Of a stretch of DNA of 64,000 nucleotides, positions 17,914 through 26,830 are shown piece after piece. The stretch is from NCBI RefSeq assembly GCF_004342845.1, contig NZ_SLXB01000017.1, positions 26,679-90,678 on the forward strand, given 5' to 3'. Source of the stretch: Prevotella heparinolytica. Lineage in GTDB: Bacteria; Bacteroidota; Bacteroidia; Bacteroidales; Bacteroidaceae. Under the pieces are notes generated by a model. It ran no database searches, was not told the origin of the DNA, and saw only the letters and a list, made by a program, of their open reading frames with translations. Both the position numbers and the translations under genes were made by a program. Position 1 is the first letter of the stretch, and each line of letters starts with the position of its first letter.

Positions 17914-19554
17914 ATGAAAAGATTTATATATATAGTTCTTACAGTTTTCTCTGCTTCATTTTCATTTCAGGCATGTGATTTGGAGCGCTATCCTTTAACA
18001 GATTTGTCGGAAGATAAATTCTGGAATGATGATAAAAATGCCGAATTGGCGTTGACGTCCTTATACAGAGGCAGTATTACAAACGGAGTGGAATTTAATG
18101 TCTCCGATTTCTGGTCATATCACGGCTTGCTGTTTATGGAGCACTTGACGGACAATGCCTACGACCGTCGCGGCGAGAACAATCCGTTCTTCAGCATATC
18201 CAGCGGCAAGTTACTGAACAATAACGCTTTTATCAAGAACTATTGGTCCTCGGCCTACAAGCGCATAGGCTTGTGCAATCGCTTCCTCGAAGGTATTGCC
18301 ACCGCTCCCGACTCGGAACGAAAAACACGGATGATTGCCGAAGCCCGCTTCCTGCGTGCCACTCAATATCATTATTTGGCAAGCTATTTCAAAGATGTAC
18401 CATTAGTAACCAGGACATTGAGCGGTGAGGAAGCGAATACGGTTACGAAAGAAACACAGGCCAATATTTTGTCTTGGTGTATGACCGAATTCAAGGAAGC
18501 AGCTGCAAATCTTCCACGCTTTAAAGACATTCCCAACAGTCAAACAGGCCGTGCCTGCAAACAAGCCGCTTTGGCTTTTCTGGGCAGAACCTGCATGCTC
18601 AAGCAAAATTGGGCAGAGGGTGCTGCCGCATATAAAGAAATAATCAGTTATGGCGACAACTCGATCCATCCGACCTACAAGGAACTTTTCATGCCAGAAA
18701 CCGGAGTAGGCAATCAAGAAAACATCTTCTATATCTCTTATCTGGAAAACTACTTTGGTTGCGGCGTCCCCCAACATATCTTGTCTGCCAAAGATGGCGG
18801 ATGGAGTTTGTCCAACCCATCGGCGGGGCTATTCGAGTCTTATGAGTTCAAAGACGGAACTCCGTTCAGCTATGACGACCCGCGCTACGACCCCAAAAGT
18901 TTAGGTAAAGACCGTGACCCACGCTTGGACTATACTATTTATTACAACGGAGCAACTTTCATGGGAACGGAATATCGCATGCATCCGGACTATGAAGCGT
19001 CAAAAAAAGAACGGTTGGATTATTCTTCCGAAGCATCCAGAACAGGCTTTATGTGGCGCAAATATTTCGATGGGAATCCTATCAACGATTTAAAGAGCTA
19101 TAGTGCCGTGACTCCCGTCATCAGATATGCAGAAGTATTGCTAAGCTATCTGGAATGTATGATCGAAAGCGGACAGGCCATCGAACAGTCTTTATTGAAT
19201 GCAACCATTAATCTTGTGCGCGGACGTGCCGACGTAAAGATGCCGCCAATTACAGAAACGAACCCGGATAAATTGCGTGAGTTGGTTCGTCGGGAACGTC
19301 GTATCGAATTGGCCTACGAAGGTATAAGATATTGGGATTTGCTACGCTGGAATATAGCTCACGAGGTGCTTCTCGGCGAGGTATGGGGTGCTCCTTATCC
19401 TAATTCTAAAACCTATGCGTCCTCCAGTAAGTTTATAGACCCGACAGGCCATTTCCGTTGGTATGTAGGAAGGCGGGATTTTCGCAATCCTCAAGATTAC
19501 AGATGGCCCGTTCCATTGTCTGAACAAAATATAAATCCTAACTTGCGCGAATAA
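17914..19554 (+). CDS. SusD/RagB-like nutrient-binding outer-membrane lipoprotein
   Basis: Surface lipoprotein that forms the lid of the SusC transporter and binds the incoming ligand. 546 residues with a lipoprotein signal ending SFQAC (Cys21). SusD-type features: the N-terminal YPLTDLSEDKFWND segment, TPR-like helices around EARFLRATQYHYLAS, and the C-terminal ERRIELAYEGIRYWDLLRW motif. Begins 6 bases after susC. Confidence 0.95.
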   Translation: MKRFIYIVLTVFSASFSFQACDLERYPLTDLSEDKFWNDDKNAELALTSLYRGSITNGVEFNVSDFWSYHGLLFMEHLTDNAYDRRGENNPFFSISSGKLLNNNAFIKNYWSSAYKRIGLCNRFLEGIATAPDSERKTRMIAEARFLRATQYHYLASYFKDVPLVTRTLSGEEANTVTKETQANILSWCMTEFKEAAANLPRFKDIPNSQTGRACKQAALAFLGRTCMLKQNWAEGAAAYKEIISYGDNSIHPTYKELFMPETGVGNQENIFYISYLENYFGCGVPQHILSAKDGGWSLSNPSAGLFESYEFKDGTPFSYDDPRYDPKSLGKDRDPRLDYTIYYNGATFMGTEYRMHPDYEASKKERLDYSSEASRTGFMWRKYFDGNPINDLKSYSAVTPVIRYAEVLLSYLECMIESGQAIEQSLLNATINLVRGRADVKMPPITETNPDKLRELVRRERRIELAYEGIRYWDLLRWNIAHEVLLGEVWGAPYPNSKTYASSSKFIDPTGHFRWYVGRRDFRNPQDYRWPVPLSEQNINPNLRE

Positions 19555-19565
19555 TTCCAATCATC

Positions 19566-19595
19566 AAGGAGGTGCGTCAAAAAAAAGACGCCTGC
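19566..19595 (+). terminator. Weak hairpin after susD
   Basis: GCGTC and GACGC flank an A-rich loop just downstream of the susD stop. There is no T-run, so it may be a processing or stability element between susD and the sulfatase gene rather than a terminator. Confidence 0.25.
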
Positions 19596-19693
19596 AACAT
19601 AATAAGGAGCAGAATTGCCCGGTATTCATACGATTCTGTAAATGAATATAGTGAGTGCTGTGTGATTCTGCACCTGAAAAAAGGATTATAAAG

Positions 19694-21298
19694 ATGTATT
19701 GTAAAACCTATCCGACAAAAACAGAGCTTATGAGAAACCGACATTTAGCATTCATCGTTCTTACGCCGATATTATGTTCTGCCTTGCCTACAGAGGGGAA
19801 AAACATAAAAAGGAACAAGACAACCAATCGGGAAAAGCCCAATGTAATCATTATTTTGGCCGATGACTTAGGCTACGGAGATTTGGAATGTTATGGCGCA
19901 AAAAATGTGCAAACTCCTAATGTCAATCGTTTGGCCGGCCGGGGCATTCGCTTCATCAATGCACATGCCATAGCTGCCACCAGCACCCCTTCACGTTATT
20001 CCATATTGACGGGCGAATACGCCTGGCGCCGTCCCGACACGGACGTAGCCGCCGGAAATGCCGGAATGATTATCCGCCCCGAACAATATACGATGGCAGA
20101 TATGTTCAAGAATGCCGGATATACCACTTGCGCCATCGGCAAATGGCATTTAGGGCTGGGCGACAAAACGGCCCAGCAAGACTGGAATGCTCCGCTCCCT
20201 GCCGCCTTAGGAGATTTGGGATTCGATTACCACTACATCATGGCAGCAACTGCCGACCGCGTCCCATGCGTATTTATAGAGAACGGGAAAGTAGCAAACC
20301 ATGACCCTTCTGCCCCTATTGAGGTGAGCTACACACAAAACTTCGCGGGAGAGCCTACGGGAGCCCGAAATCCGGAGTTGCTTTATAATCTGAAACCGAG
20401 CCACGGACATGATATGGCCATTGTAAACGGCATCAGCCGCATCGGTTTCATGAAAGGTGGCGGCAAAGCTCTTTGGAAAGATGAAAACATAGCAGACTCC
20501 ATCACGAGCCATGCCATAGAGTTCATAAGGAAACATCAAAACGAACCGTTCTTTATGTACTTTGCCACCAACGACATTCATGTCCCCCGCTTTCCGCACG
20601 AGCGATTCCGAGGCAAAAGCCCGATGGGGCTGCGTGGAGATGCCATCGTTCAGTTCGACTGGTCTGTGGGGCAACTAATGAACACGCTGGACAAACTCGG
20701 TTTGACAGAAAACACACTAATCATCCTGTCGAGCGATAACGGTCCTGTAGTAGACGATGGTTATGACGATAAAGCGGAAGAGTTATTGAACGGGCATACA
20801 CCTTCCGGTCCGTGGAGAGGGAATAAGTACAGCGCATTTGAAGGAGGCACTGCTGTTCCCACCATTGTGCATTGGCCTAAAAAAATAAAAGAAAGCAGTG
20901 AATCGGATGTACTGATGTCACAGATCGACTGGATGGCCTCTTTAGGCGCTTTGGTAAATGCCGTTTTTCCCCAAGGCAGCGCATCCGACAGCCATAACCG
21001 CATCGGCAACCTGCTGGGAACAGACAACACCGACCGTCCCTGGATAGTGGAGCTTGCCGCCAATCATGTATTGTCCGTTCGCACCAAAGAGTGGAAATAC
21101 ATCGAACCAAACGATGGTCCTGCCATGATACAGTGGGGGCCGAAGATTGAAACCGGCAATGCAAGCATTCCGCAACTTTACGATATGAGAAAGGACATGA
21201 ATGAGCGTGTCAATGTGGCATCACAATATCCGGACGTTGTGTATGACATGCAGAATATTCTTCGAAGAGTACGCAATAAGACAATAAAGATAAAATAG
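19694..21298 (+). CDS. Sulfatase, formylglycine-dependent (serine type)
   Basis: Exported sulfatase of the type I (alkaline-phosphatase-like) family, which removes sulfate esters from glycans. 534 residues from the ATG at 19694, which has AAGGA 8 bases upstream; the ATG at 19730 is an alternative that shortens the n-region of the signal peptide. Seen: metal-binding ILADDLGYGDLECYG, catalytic S-T-P-S-R with Ser97 as the residue matured to formylglycine, GKWHLG and the distal SSDNGP motif. A serine here implies activation by an anaerobic radical-SAM maturase encoded elsewhere. It follows susCD of locus B, so the likely substrate is a sulfated host glycan; exact specificity cannot be told. Confidence 0.92.
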   Translation: MYCKTYPTKTELMRNRHLAFIVLTPILCSALPTEGKNIKRNKTTNREKPNVIIILADDLGYGDLECYGAKNVQTPNVNRLAGRGIRFINAHAIAATSTPSRYSILTGEYAWRRPDTDVAAGNAGMIIRPEQYTMADMFKNAGYTTCAIGKWHLGLGDKTAQQDWNAPLPAALGDLGFDYHYIMAATADRVPCVFIENGKVANHDPSAPIEVSYTQNFAGEPTGARNPELLYNLKPSHGHDMAIVNGISRIGFMKGGGKALWKDENIADSITSHAIEFIRKHQNEPFFMYFATNDIHVPRFPHERFRGKSPMGLRGDAIVQFDWSVGQLMNTLDKLGLTENTLIILSSDNGPVVDDGYDDKAEELLNGHTPSGPWRGNKYSAFEGGTAVPTIVHWPKKIKESSESDVLMSQIDWMASLGALVNAVFPQGSASDSHNRIGNLLGTDNTDRPWIVELAANHVLSVRTKEWKYIEPNDGPAMIQWGPKIETGNASIPQLYDMRKDMNERVNVASQYPDVVYDMQNILRRVRNKTIKIK

Positions 21299-21313
21299 TC
21301 GAGATTAAAGCAA

Positions 21314-21359
21314 AAGACTGCCCGTTATTGTGAAATTTTGCCTAATGACGGGCAGTCTT
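21314..21359. terminator. Terminator-like hairpin after the sulfatase gene
   Basis: AAGACTGCCCGT (21314-21325) pairs exactly with ACGGGCAGTCTT (21348-21359) over a 22-base loop. The stem is strong; the T-run is short on both strands. It separates locus B from the arginine operon. Confidence 0.55.
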
Positions 21360-21560
21360 CCCCATCCCATCTATTCCCACTCTTTTTATATTCCTTTCTT
21401 TAGCCCCCTCTTCCTCCAATAGAAAAAACCGCAATAGCTTCCTGACCGGATAAAACAGGCAACGTTGCGTACCGGATTAATCGGCCAAATGCGGGCGACA
21501 TAAAGAAACCTTTTTCTACGAACAAGCATAAAGAATAAAAATACCACAAATTTTAGTCGT

Positions 21561-21623
21561 TTTTGTATATTATATCTCAAAAAATCGCTACTTTTGCGGC
21601 ATTCTCAGAATAATTATACAAAA
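21561..21623 (+). promoter_or_regulatory. argR promoter with two ARG-box-like sites
   Basis: A perfect -7 element TACTTTTG lies at 21589-21596, 29 bases before the argR ATG. It is flanked by two copies of TTTTGTATA in opposite orientation: 21561-21569 and, on the - strand, 21623-21615. Read on the - strand, the second contains TGTATAATTATTCT, which differs at two positions from the classical ARG box TGAATWWWWATTCA; the first has four mismatches. This suggests autoregulation of the arginine operon by ArgR. Confidence 0.6.
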
Positions 21624-21624
21624 C

Positions 21625-22098
21625 ATGAAGAAAAAAGCAAGTAGGTTAGAGGCCATCAAAATGATTATTTCAAGCAAAGAACTCAGTTCACAAGAAGAAT
21701 TGTTGTCTGCTTTGGAAAAGGAAGGTTTTGAGTTGACGCAAGCCACCTTGTCACGCGATTTGAAGCAGCTGAAAGTTGCAAAAGCAGCAAACATGAACGG
21801 GAAGTATGTATATGTATTGCCCAACAACATCATGTATAAACGCCTCAATGAGCAAAGTACCAGTGAGATGCTTATGACGAGCGGTTTCATCTCGCTTCAG
21901 TTCTCCGGCAATATCGCCGTCATCCGCACCCGCCCCGGATATGCCAGCAGCATGGCCTACGACATCGACAACCGCGAATGCCCCGCCATCTTGGGAACCA
22001 TTGCCGGAGACGATACTATTATGCTGGTGCTACACGAAGCAGCATCGCACGACGAGGTGCTCGGCTTTCTGTCTCAAATCATTCCGAACATCCAATAA
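21625..22098 (+). CDS. argR: Arginine repressor ArgR
   Basis: Arginine-responsive hexameric DNA-binding regulator. 157 residues. N-terminal winged helix (about 1-72) with QEELLSALEKEGFELTQATLSRDLKQL containing the SRDL recognition segment, and a C-terminal arginine-binding, oligomerisation domain with the GTIAGDDTIMLV motif near 130. First gene of the arg cluster; its promoter has two ARG-box-like sites. Length is normal for the family. Confidence 0.95.
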   Translation: MKKKASRLEAIKMIISSKELSSQEELLSALEKEGFELTQATLSRDLKQLKVAKAANMNGKYVYVLPNNIMYKRLNEQSTSEMLMTSGFISLQFSGNIAVIRTRPGYASSMAYDIDNRECPAILGTIAGDDTIMLVLHEAASHDEVLGFLSQIIPNIQ

Positions 22099-22172
22099 CA
22101 TATATAATGAAAAAGCAAAATGAAAGGATAAGAGGTGTTCTCTTGTTCTTCATCTCTAATCAATGAATAGAA

Positions 22173-22730
22173 ATGGATTCGAAACAAATCGATGTAATGG
22201 TGGCAGATGCCTCACATGAAATTTACGTGGACAAGATACTGGAGACCATCCGCGAAGCAGCCAAGGTGCGCGGAACAGGCATCGCAGAGCGTACACACGA
22301 ATACGTAGCCACCAAGATGAGGGAAGGAAAAGCCATCATTGCTTTGTGTGGCGAGGAGTTCGCCGGCTTCACCTATATAGAAAGTTGGGGAAACAAACAA
22401 TACGTGGCAACCTCGGGTTTGATAGTGCATCCCGATTACCGGGGATTAGGACTGGCCAAACGCATCAAGACGGCCTCTTTCCGTCTGGCACGCCTGCGAT
22501 GGCCCAATGCCAAGGTATTCAGCCTCACCAGCGGGGCGGCCGTGATGAAGATGAATACCGAACTGGGCTACGTTCCCGTCACCTTCAACGAGCTGACGGA
22601 TGACGACGCCTTTTGGAAAGGTTGCGAAGGTTGCATCAACCACGATATATTAATGGCTAAGGAGCGTAAATTCTGCATCTGCACGGCAATGCTTTACGAC
22701 CCGAAGCAACACGAAGACGATAAAATCTAA
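22173..22730 (+). CDS. GNAT-family N-acyltransferase of the arginine operon (candidate glutamate N-acyltransferase)
   Basis: 185-residue acyl-CoA-dependent acyltransferase of the GNAT fold. The acyl-CoA-binding motif A is seen as GLIVHPDYRGLGLAKRI (about 90-106). It has no amino-acid kinase domain, unlike classical ArgA. It lies between argR and argG, with argG starting 14 bases later, so it probably performs the first step of arginine synthesis, N-acylation of glutamate. Since the ArgF' of this genome carries the N-succinylornithine signature, the acyl donor may be succinyl-CoA. That function is inference from context; the fold assignment is firm. Confidence 0.85.
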   Translation: MDSKQIDVMVADASHEIYVDKILETIREAAKVRGTGIAERTHEYVATKMREGKAIIALCGEEFAGFTYIESWGNKQYVATSGLIVHPDYRGLGLAKRIKTASFRLARLRWPNAKVFSLTSGAAVMKMNTELGYVPVTFNELTDDDAFWKGCEGCINHDILMAKERKFCICTAMLYDPKQHEDDKI

Positions 22731-22744
22731 AAAACGCCAAAGAT

Positions 22745-23953
22745 ATGGAAGCAAAAAAGAAGAAAGTAGTAGTGGCGTTCAGCGGCGGTCTGGACACCTC
22801 GTTCACGGTGATGTATCTTGCCAAAGAGAAAGGGTACGAGGTTTACGCGGCTTGCGCCGACACCGGAGGTTTCAGTACCGAACAACTGAAGACCAACGAA
22901 GAGAATGCCTATAAGCTGGGGGCAAAAGCATACGTCACCCTCGACGTGACGCGGGAGTATTACGACAAGAGCCTGAAGTACATGGTATTCGGCAACGTGC
23001 TGCGCAACGGCACATATCCCATCTCCGTAAGTTCCGAACGCATCTTCCAGGCACTTGCCATTGCCCGCTATGCCAACGAGATAGGAGCAGATGCCATTGC
23101 CCACGGCTCTACGGGGGCAGGCAACGACCAGATTCGTTTCGACATGACCTTTCTGGTTATGGCGCCGGGCGTGGAAATCATCACACTGACGCGTGACATG
23201 GCCCTGAGCCGTCAGGAAGAGATTGATTACCTGAACAAGCATGGCTTTGAAGCCGACTTCGCCAAACTGAAATACTCGTATAACGTAGGGCTGTGGGGCA
23301 CAAGCATCTGTGGTGGCGAGATTCTGGATTCCGCCCAAGGATTGCCCGAAAGCGCCTACCTGAAGCACTGCCGGAAAGAAGGCAGCGAACAGTTGCGCCT
23401 CACCTTTAAGAAAGGAGAGTTGAAGGCCGTGAACGGCGAGACCTTCGACGACCCCATCCAAGCCATCCGGAAAGTAGAAGAGACAGGTGCCGCTTACGGC
23501 ATCGGGCGAGACATGCACGTGGGCGACACGATTATAGGCATCAAGGGACGTGTGGGCTTCGAGGCTGCCGCCGCTATACTGATTATCGGCGCTCACCGTT
23601 TCCTCGAAAAATATACATTGAGCAAATGGCAGCAGTACTGGAAAGACCAAGTGGCCAACTGGTACGGCATGTTCCTGCACGAAAGCCAGTATCTGGAGCC
23701 GGTGATGCGCGACATCGAGGCCCTGCTGGAGTCTTCGCAACGCAACGTGAACGGTACGGCCATTCTGGAGCTGCGCCCGTTGAGTTTCTCGACCGTAGGC
23801 GTGGAAAGCAAGGACGACCTTGTGAAGACCAAATTCGGAGAATACGGAGAGATGCAGAAAGGCTGGACGGCGGAAGACGCCAAGGGCTTTATTAAAGTAA
23901 CCTCTACCCCGCTGCGTGTTTATTATGCCAACCACAAGGACGAAGAAATTTAG
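22745..23953 (+). CDS. argG: Argininosuccinate synthase
   Basis: Joins citrulline and aspartate with ATP to give argininosuccinate, the penultimate arginine step. 402 residues, normal length. ATP-binding P-loop-like AFSGGLDTSF is near the N terminus, followed by AHGSTGAGNDQIRFD in the substrate-binding region. Lies in the arg operon between the GNAT gene and argC. The ATG at 22745 has no competing start. Confidence 0.96.
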   Translation: MEAKKKKVVVAFSGGLDTSFTVMYLAKEKGYEVYAACADTGGFSTEQLKTNEENAYKLGAKAYVTLDVTREYYDKSLKYMVFGNVLRNGTYPISVSSERIFQALAIARYANEIGADAIAHGSTGAGNDQIRFDMTFLVMAPGVEIITLTRDMALSRQEEIDYLNKHGFEADFAKLKYSYNVGLWGTSICGGEILDSAQGLPESAYLKHCRKEGSEQLRLTFKKGELKAVNGETFDDPIQAIRKVEETGAAYGIGRDMHVGDTIIGIKGRVGFEAAAAILIIGAHRFLEKYTLSKWQQYWKDQVANWYGMFLHESQYLEPVMRDIEALLESSQRNVNGTAILELRPLSFSTVGVESKDDLVKTKFGEYGEMQKGWTAEDAKGFIKVTSTPLRVYYANHKDEEI

Positions 23954-24005
23954 TCGGCAGGAGATTGGATAAAATATATAACCTAAAAGCAATGATATTG
24001 ACAAT

Positions 24006-24974
24006 ATGATTAAAGTAGGAATTATCGGCGGAGCAGGATATACGGCAGGCGAACTGATACGCCTGCTCATCAACCACCCGGAAGCGGAAATCGTCTTCGT
24101 CAACAGTTCGAGCAACGCCGGAAACAAAATCACCGACGTGCACGAAGGCCTGTACGGTGAAACGGATTTGGAGTTTACCGACCGCCTTCCGCTGGACGAA
24201 ATCGACGTGCTCTTCTTTTGTACCGCACACGGCGACACAAAGAAATTTCTGGAGAGCCACAACCTTCCGGAAGAGCTGAAGATTATCGACCTCTCCATGG
24301 ACTACCGCATCGCTTCGCCCGAACACGACTTCATCTATGGTCTGCCTGAATTGAACCGACGTGCCACCTGCACGGCAAAGCACGTTGCCAATCCTGGCTG
24401 TTTTGCCACTTGCATCCAGTTGGGACTGCTGCCTCTGGCAAAGCACCTGATGCTGAACGACGACATTACGGTGAATGCCATCACCGGAAGCACGGGGGCA
24501 GGCGTAAAGCCGGGCGCAACGAGCCACTTCAGTTGGCGCAACAACAACCTGAGTGTATACAAGGCCTTTGAGCATCAGCACATGCCCGAAATCAAGCAGT
24601 CGCTCAAGCAGTTGCAAAACAGCTTCAACTCGGAAATCGACTTCATCCCCTATCGCGGCGACTTCCCTCGCGGCATCTTCGCCACCATCGTAGTGAAGAC
24701 CAAAGTGGCGTTGGAAGAAATCGTACGCATGTACGAGGAGTATTATGCCAAAGACTCTTTCACGCACATCGTGGAGAAGAACATCGACCTGAAGCAGGTG
24801 GTGAACACCAACAAGTGCCTCATCCACTTGGAGAAGCACGGAAACAAGCTGCTCATCATCTCTTGCATAGACAACCTGCTGAAAGGTGCCAGCGGACAGG
24901 CTGTGCACAATATGAACCTGATGTTCAATCTGGAAGAGACGGTGGGACTTAAGCTGAAGCCGAGTGCATTTTAA
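24006..24974 (+). CDS. argC: N-acyl-gamma-glutamyl-phosphate reductase
   Basis: NADPH-dependent reductase of the third arginine step, making the N-acylglutamate semialdehyde. 322 residues. Nucleotide-binding GIIGGAGYTAGELIRLL lies at the N terminus, the catalytic cysteine in HVANPGCFATCIQLGLLPL (about 130-148), and GSTGAGVKPG follows. Given the succinyl-type ArgF' in this window, the natural substrate may be the N-succinyl form. 52 bases separate it from argG. Confidence 0.96.
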   Translation: MIKVGIIGGAGYTAGELIRLLINHPEAEIVFVNSSSNAGNKITDVHEGLYGETDLEFTDRLPLDEIDVLFFCTAHGDTKKFLESHNLPEELKIIDLSMDYRIASPEHDFIYGLPELNRRATCTAKHVANPGCFATCIQLGLLPLAKHLMLNDDITVNAITGSTGAGVKPGATSHFSWRNNNLSVYKAFEHQHMPEIKQSLKQLQNSFNSEIDFIPYRGDFPRGIFATIVVKTKVALEEIVRMYEEYYAKDSFTHIVEKNIDLKQVVNTNKCLIHLEKHGNKLLIISCIDNLLKGASGQAVHNMNLMFNLEETVGLKLKPSAF

Positions 24975-25062
24975 AAAGCCTCTCTTCCCGCAGGAAAGGG
25001 AAGGAGGGTAAGGAAAACTATATTTAATCACATAAAACGATGGTAACTTACCTCTTTAGCTT

Positions 25063-26187
25063 ATGAATTTATTCGATGTATATCCCCTTTTTGACATCCA
25101 TATCGTCAAAGGAAAAGGTTGCTGTGTATGGGACGAGAATGGAACGGAATATCTCGACCTCTATGGCGGCCATGCTGTCATTTCCATCGGCCACGCCCAC
25201 CCGCATTATGTAGAGATGATAAGCAGGCAAGTGGCGACACTGGGATTTTATTCCAATTCCGTCGTCAACAAATTGCAGCAACAGGTGGCCGAACGGTTAG
25301 GAAAGGCCTGCGGCTACGACGACTATTCCTTATTCCTCATCAACAGCGGCGCCGAGGCCAACGAGAATGCCCTGAAGCTTTCTTCTTTCCACAACGGACG
25401 GACGCGCGTGGTTTCCTTCAAGAAGGCTTTCCACGGGCGCACCTCGCTGGCGGTGGAGGCCACCGACAATCCTAAAATCATTGCCCCCATCAACGAGTGC
25501 GGACACGTGACCTACCTGCCTTTGAACGACATCGAAGCCATGAAGGCGGAACTGGCGAAAGGCGATGTCTGTGCCGTCATCATCGAAGGCATTCAGGGAG
25601 TGGGCGGCATACAACTGCCCACCGGCGAGTTTATGCGTGCCCTGCGCAGGGCTTGCACCGAGCACAACACGGTGCTGATTCTCGATGAGATACAGAGTGG
25701 ATACGGACGTAGCGGCAAGTTCTTCGCCCACCAACATCACGGCATCAAGGCCGACATCATCACCGTGGCCAAAGGCATCGGCAACGGTTTCCCGATGGCA
25801 GGCGTACTCATCAGCCCCATGTTCGCTCCTATCCACGGACAGCTTGGCACGACTTTCGGCGGCAACCATCTGGCTTGCAGCGCCGCACTTGCCGTACTGG
25901 ACGTGATGGAGCAGGAAAGCCTTGTGGAGAATGCCGCCAAGGTAGGCGCTTATTTGCAGCAAGAGCTGAAGAAGATGCCGCAAATCAAGGACGTGCGCGG
26001 CTTGGGCCTGATGATTGGGCTGGAATTCGAAACTCCCATCAAGGAGTTGCGGCTGAGACTCTTGAAAGAGCAACACGTGTTTACCGGTGTCAGCGGCACG
26101 AACGTGATTCGCCTGCTTCCGCCCCTCTGCCTCAGCCTGAAAGAGGCGGATATATTCCTCGAACGTCTCAGGAGAGTGTTGGAATAA
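25063..26187 (+). CDS. argD: N-acylornithine aminotransferase (class III, PLP-dependent)
   Basis: Converts N-acylglutamate semialdehyde and glutamate to N-acylornithine and 2-oxoglutarate. 374 residues. Seen: LINSGAEANENALKLS (PLP phosphate-binding), LILDEIQSGYGRSGKFFAHQH with the PLP-interacting aspartate, and the Schiff-base lysine in ITVAKGIGNGFPMAGV. Last gene of the arg operon; a strong terminator follows. Could accept acetyl or succinyl substrates; context favours succinyl. Confidence 0.95.
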   Translation: MNLFDVYPLFDIHIVKGKGCCVWDENGTEYLDLYGGHAVISIGHAHPHYVEMISRQVATLGFYSNSVVNKLQQQVAERLGKACGYDDYSLFLINSGAEANENALKLSSFHNGRTRVVSFKKAFHGRTSLAVEATDNPKIIAPINECGHVTYLPLNDIEAMKAELAKGDVCAVIIEGIQGVGGIQLPTGEFMRALRRACTEHNTVLILDEIQSGYGRSGKFFAHQHHGIKADIITVAKGIGNGFPMAGVLISPMFAPIHGQLGTTFGGNHLACSAALAVLDVMEQESLVENAAKVGAYLQQELKKMPQIKDVRGLGLMIGLEFETPIKELRLRLLKEQHVFTGVSGTNVIRLLPPLCLSLKEADIFLERLRRVLE

Positions 26188-26220
26188 AAGAGAGTAGCGA
26201 CAAATACAACATACAAAGAG

Positions 26221-26257
26221 AAGGAGATGTGAATGTTTTGAACACATCTCCTTTTTT
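26221..26257 (+). terminator. Intrinsic terminator after argD
   Basis: AAGGAGATGTG (26221-26231) pairs exactly with CACATCTCCTT (26243-26253) over 11 bases, and the stem runs into six T residues (26252-26257). It ends the arg operon 34 bases after the argD stop. Confidence 0.85.
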
Positions 26258-26321
26258 CAGGCATAAAGTATCTTCATAACTTCTTTCAGGCACGGAAGTA
26301 TACGGAATTCTTCGGCTTCAT

Positions 26322-26609
26322 TCATAATGTCGGCTTAAGTTCTACGTTCAAGCCTAAGGCATTTACTATCCTGTAAAAAGTCGCCACACTCGGAACTGTA
26401 ATCCCTTTTTCTATTCGTGAGATGTATGATTTGTCAGTTCCGATACGTTTAGCCAACTCTTCTTGTGTCAAACGTGCATTTTTACGAGCGTCAAGCAGTA
26501 TCTGACCGGTATAGAAAGCGTATGCTTCTTCATCGAATTCAGCACATTTTCCGAGATGGAACAAAAAAAGGAAACGATGGGCTGTTGTTGCTTCATAAAT
26601 GCAAACCAA
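26322..26609 (-). CDS. XRE-family HigA-like antitoxin, probably decayed
   Basis: Carries an intact helix-turn-helix, LTQEELAKRIGTDKSYISRIEKG, preceded by EFDEEAYAFYTGQILLDARK and followed by TFYRIVNALGLNVELKP, the usual C-terminal layout of HigA-type antitoxins. There is no in-frame ATG before the helix-turn-helix; the frame opens only at a TTG (26609). Upstream in the same frame are an ATG at 26669, 15 codons beginning MKWGVFYSES, and a TAA at 26624-26622. The HRFLFLFHLGK segment before the antitoxin part resembles a RelE/HigB strand. I read this as a toxin-antitoxin pair whose toxin was gutted by deletion. Whether the product is made is uncertain. Confidence 0.55.
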   Translation of the reverse strand: MVCIYEATTAHRFLFLFHLGKCAEFDEEAYAFYTGQILLDARKNARLTQEELAKRIGTDKSYISRIEKGITVPSVATFYRIVNALGLNVELKPTL

Positions 26610-26699
26610 AACAAAGCCGCATTATAAGGTTTTATATGCCGATTCGGAATAAAAAACGCCCCATTTCATACCCCCTATCTTTCCCCTTATATAGTGAAG

Positions 26700-26765
26700 C
26701 CACTTCCCAATACGACTGAAGCCACCTCACTCGTATTGGGAAGTGGCTTCAGTCGTATTGGGAAG
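26700..26765. repeat. 22-bp tandem palindromic array, locus 3
   Basis: Three units of exactly 22 bp begin at 26700, 26722 and 26744. TCGTATTGGGAAG occurs at 26731 and 26753. GAAGCCACTTCCCAATACGA (26696-26715) is the exact reverse complement of 26731-26750, and GACTGAAGCCAC (26714-26725) of 26743-26754, so alternative hairpins can form. Lies between two - strand genes. Confidence 0.8.
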
Positions 26766-26830
26766 TATAGTCTCACAGTAACGAAGAGGGGTGAAACTTT
26801 TGGTCAAGCCCTCGTGGAAAGCATGAAACT

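Noticed and set aside
22727..24298. 523-codon - strand open frame opposite argG and argC
   Set aside because: argG and argC are unmistakable on the other strand; the frame is a by-product of GC-rich codons.
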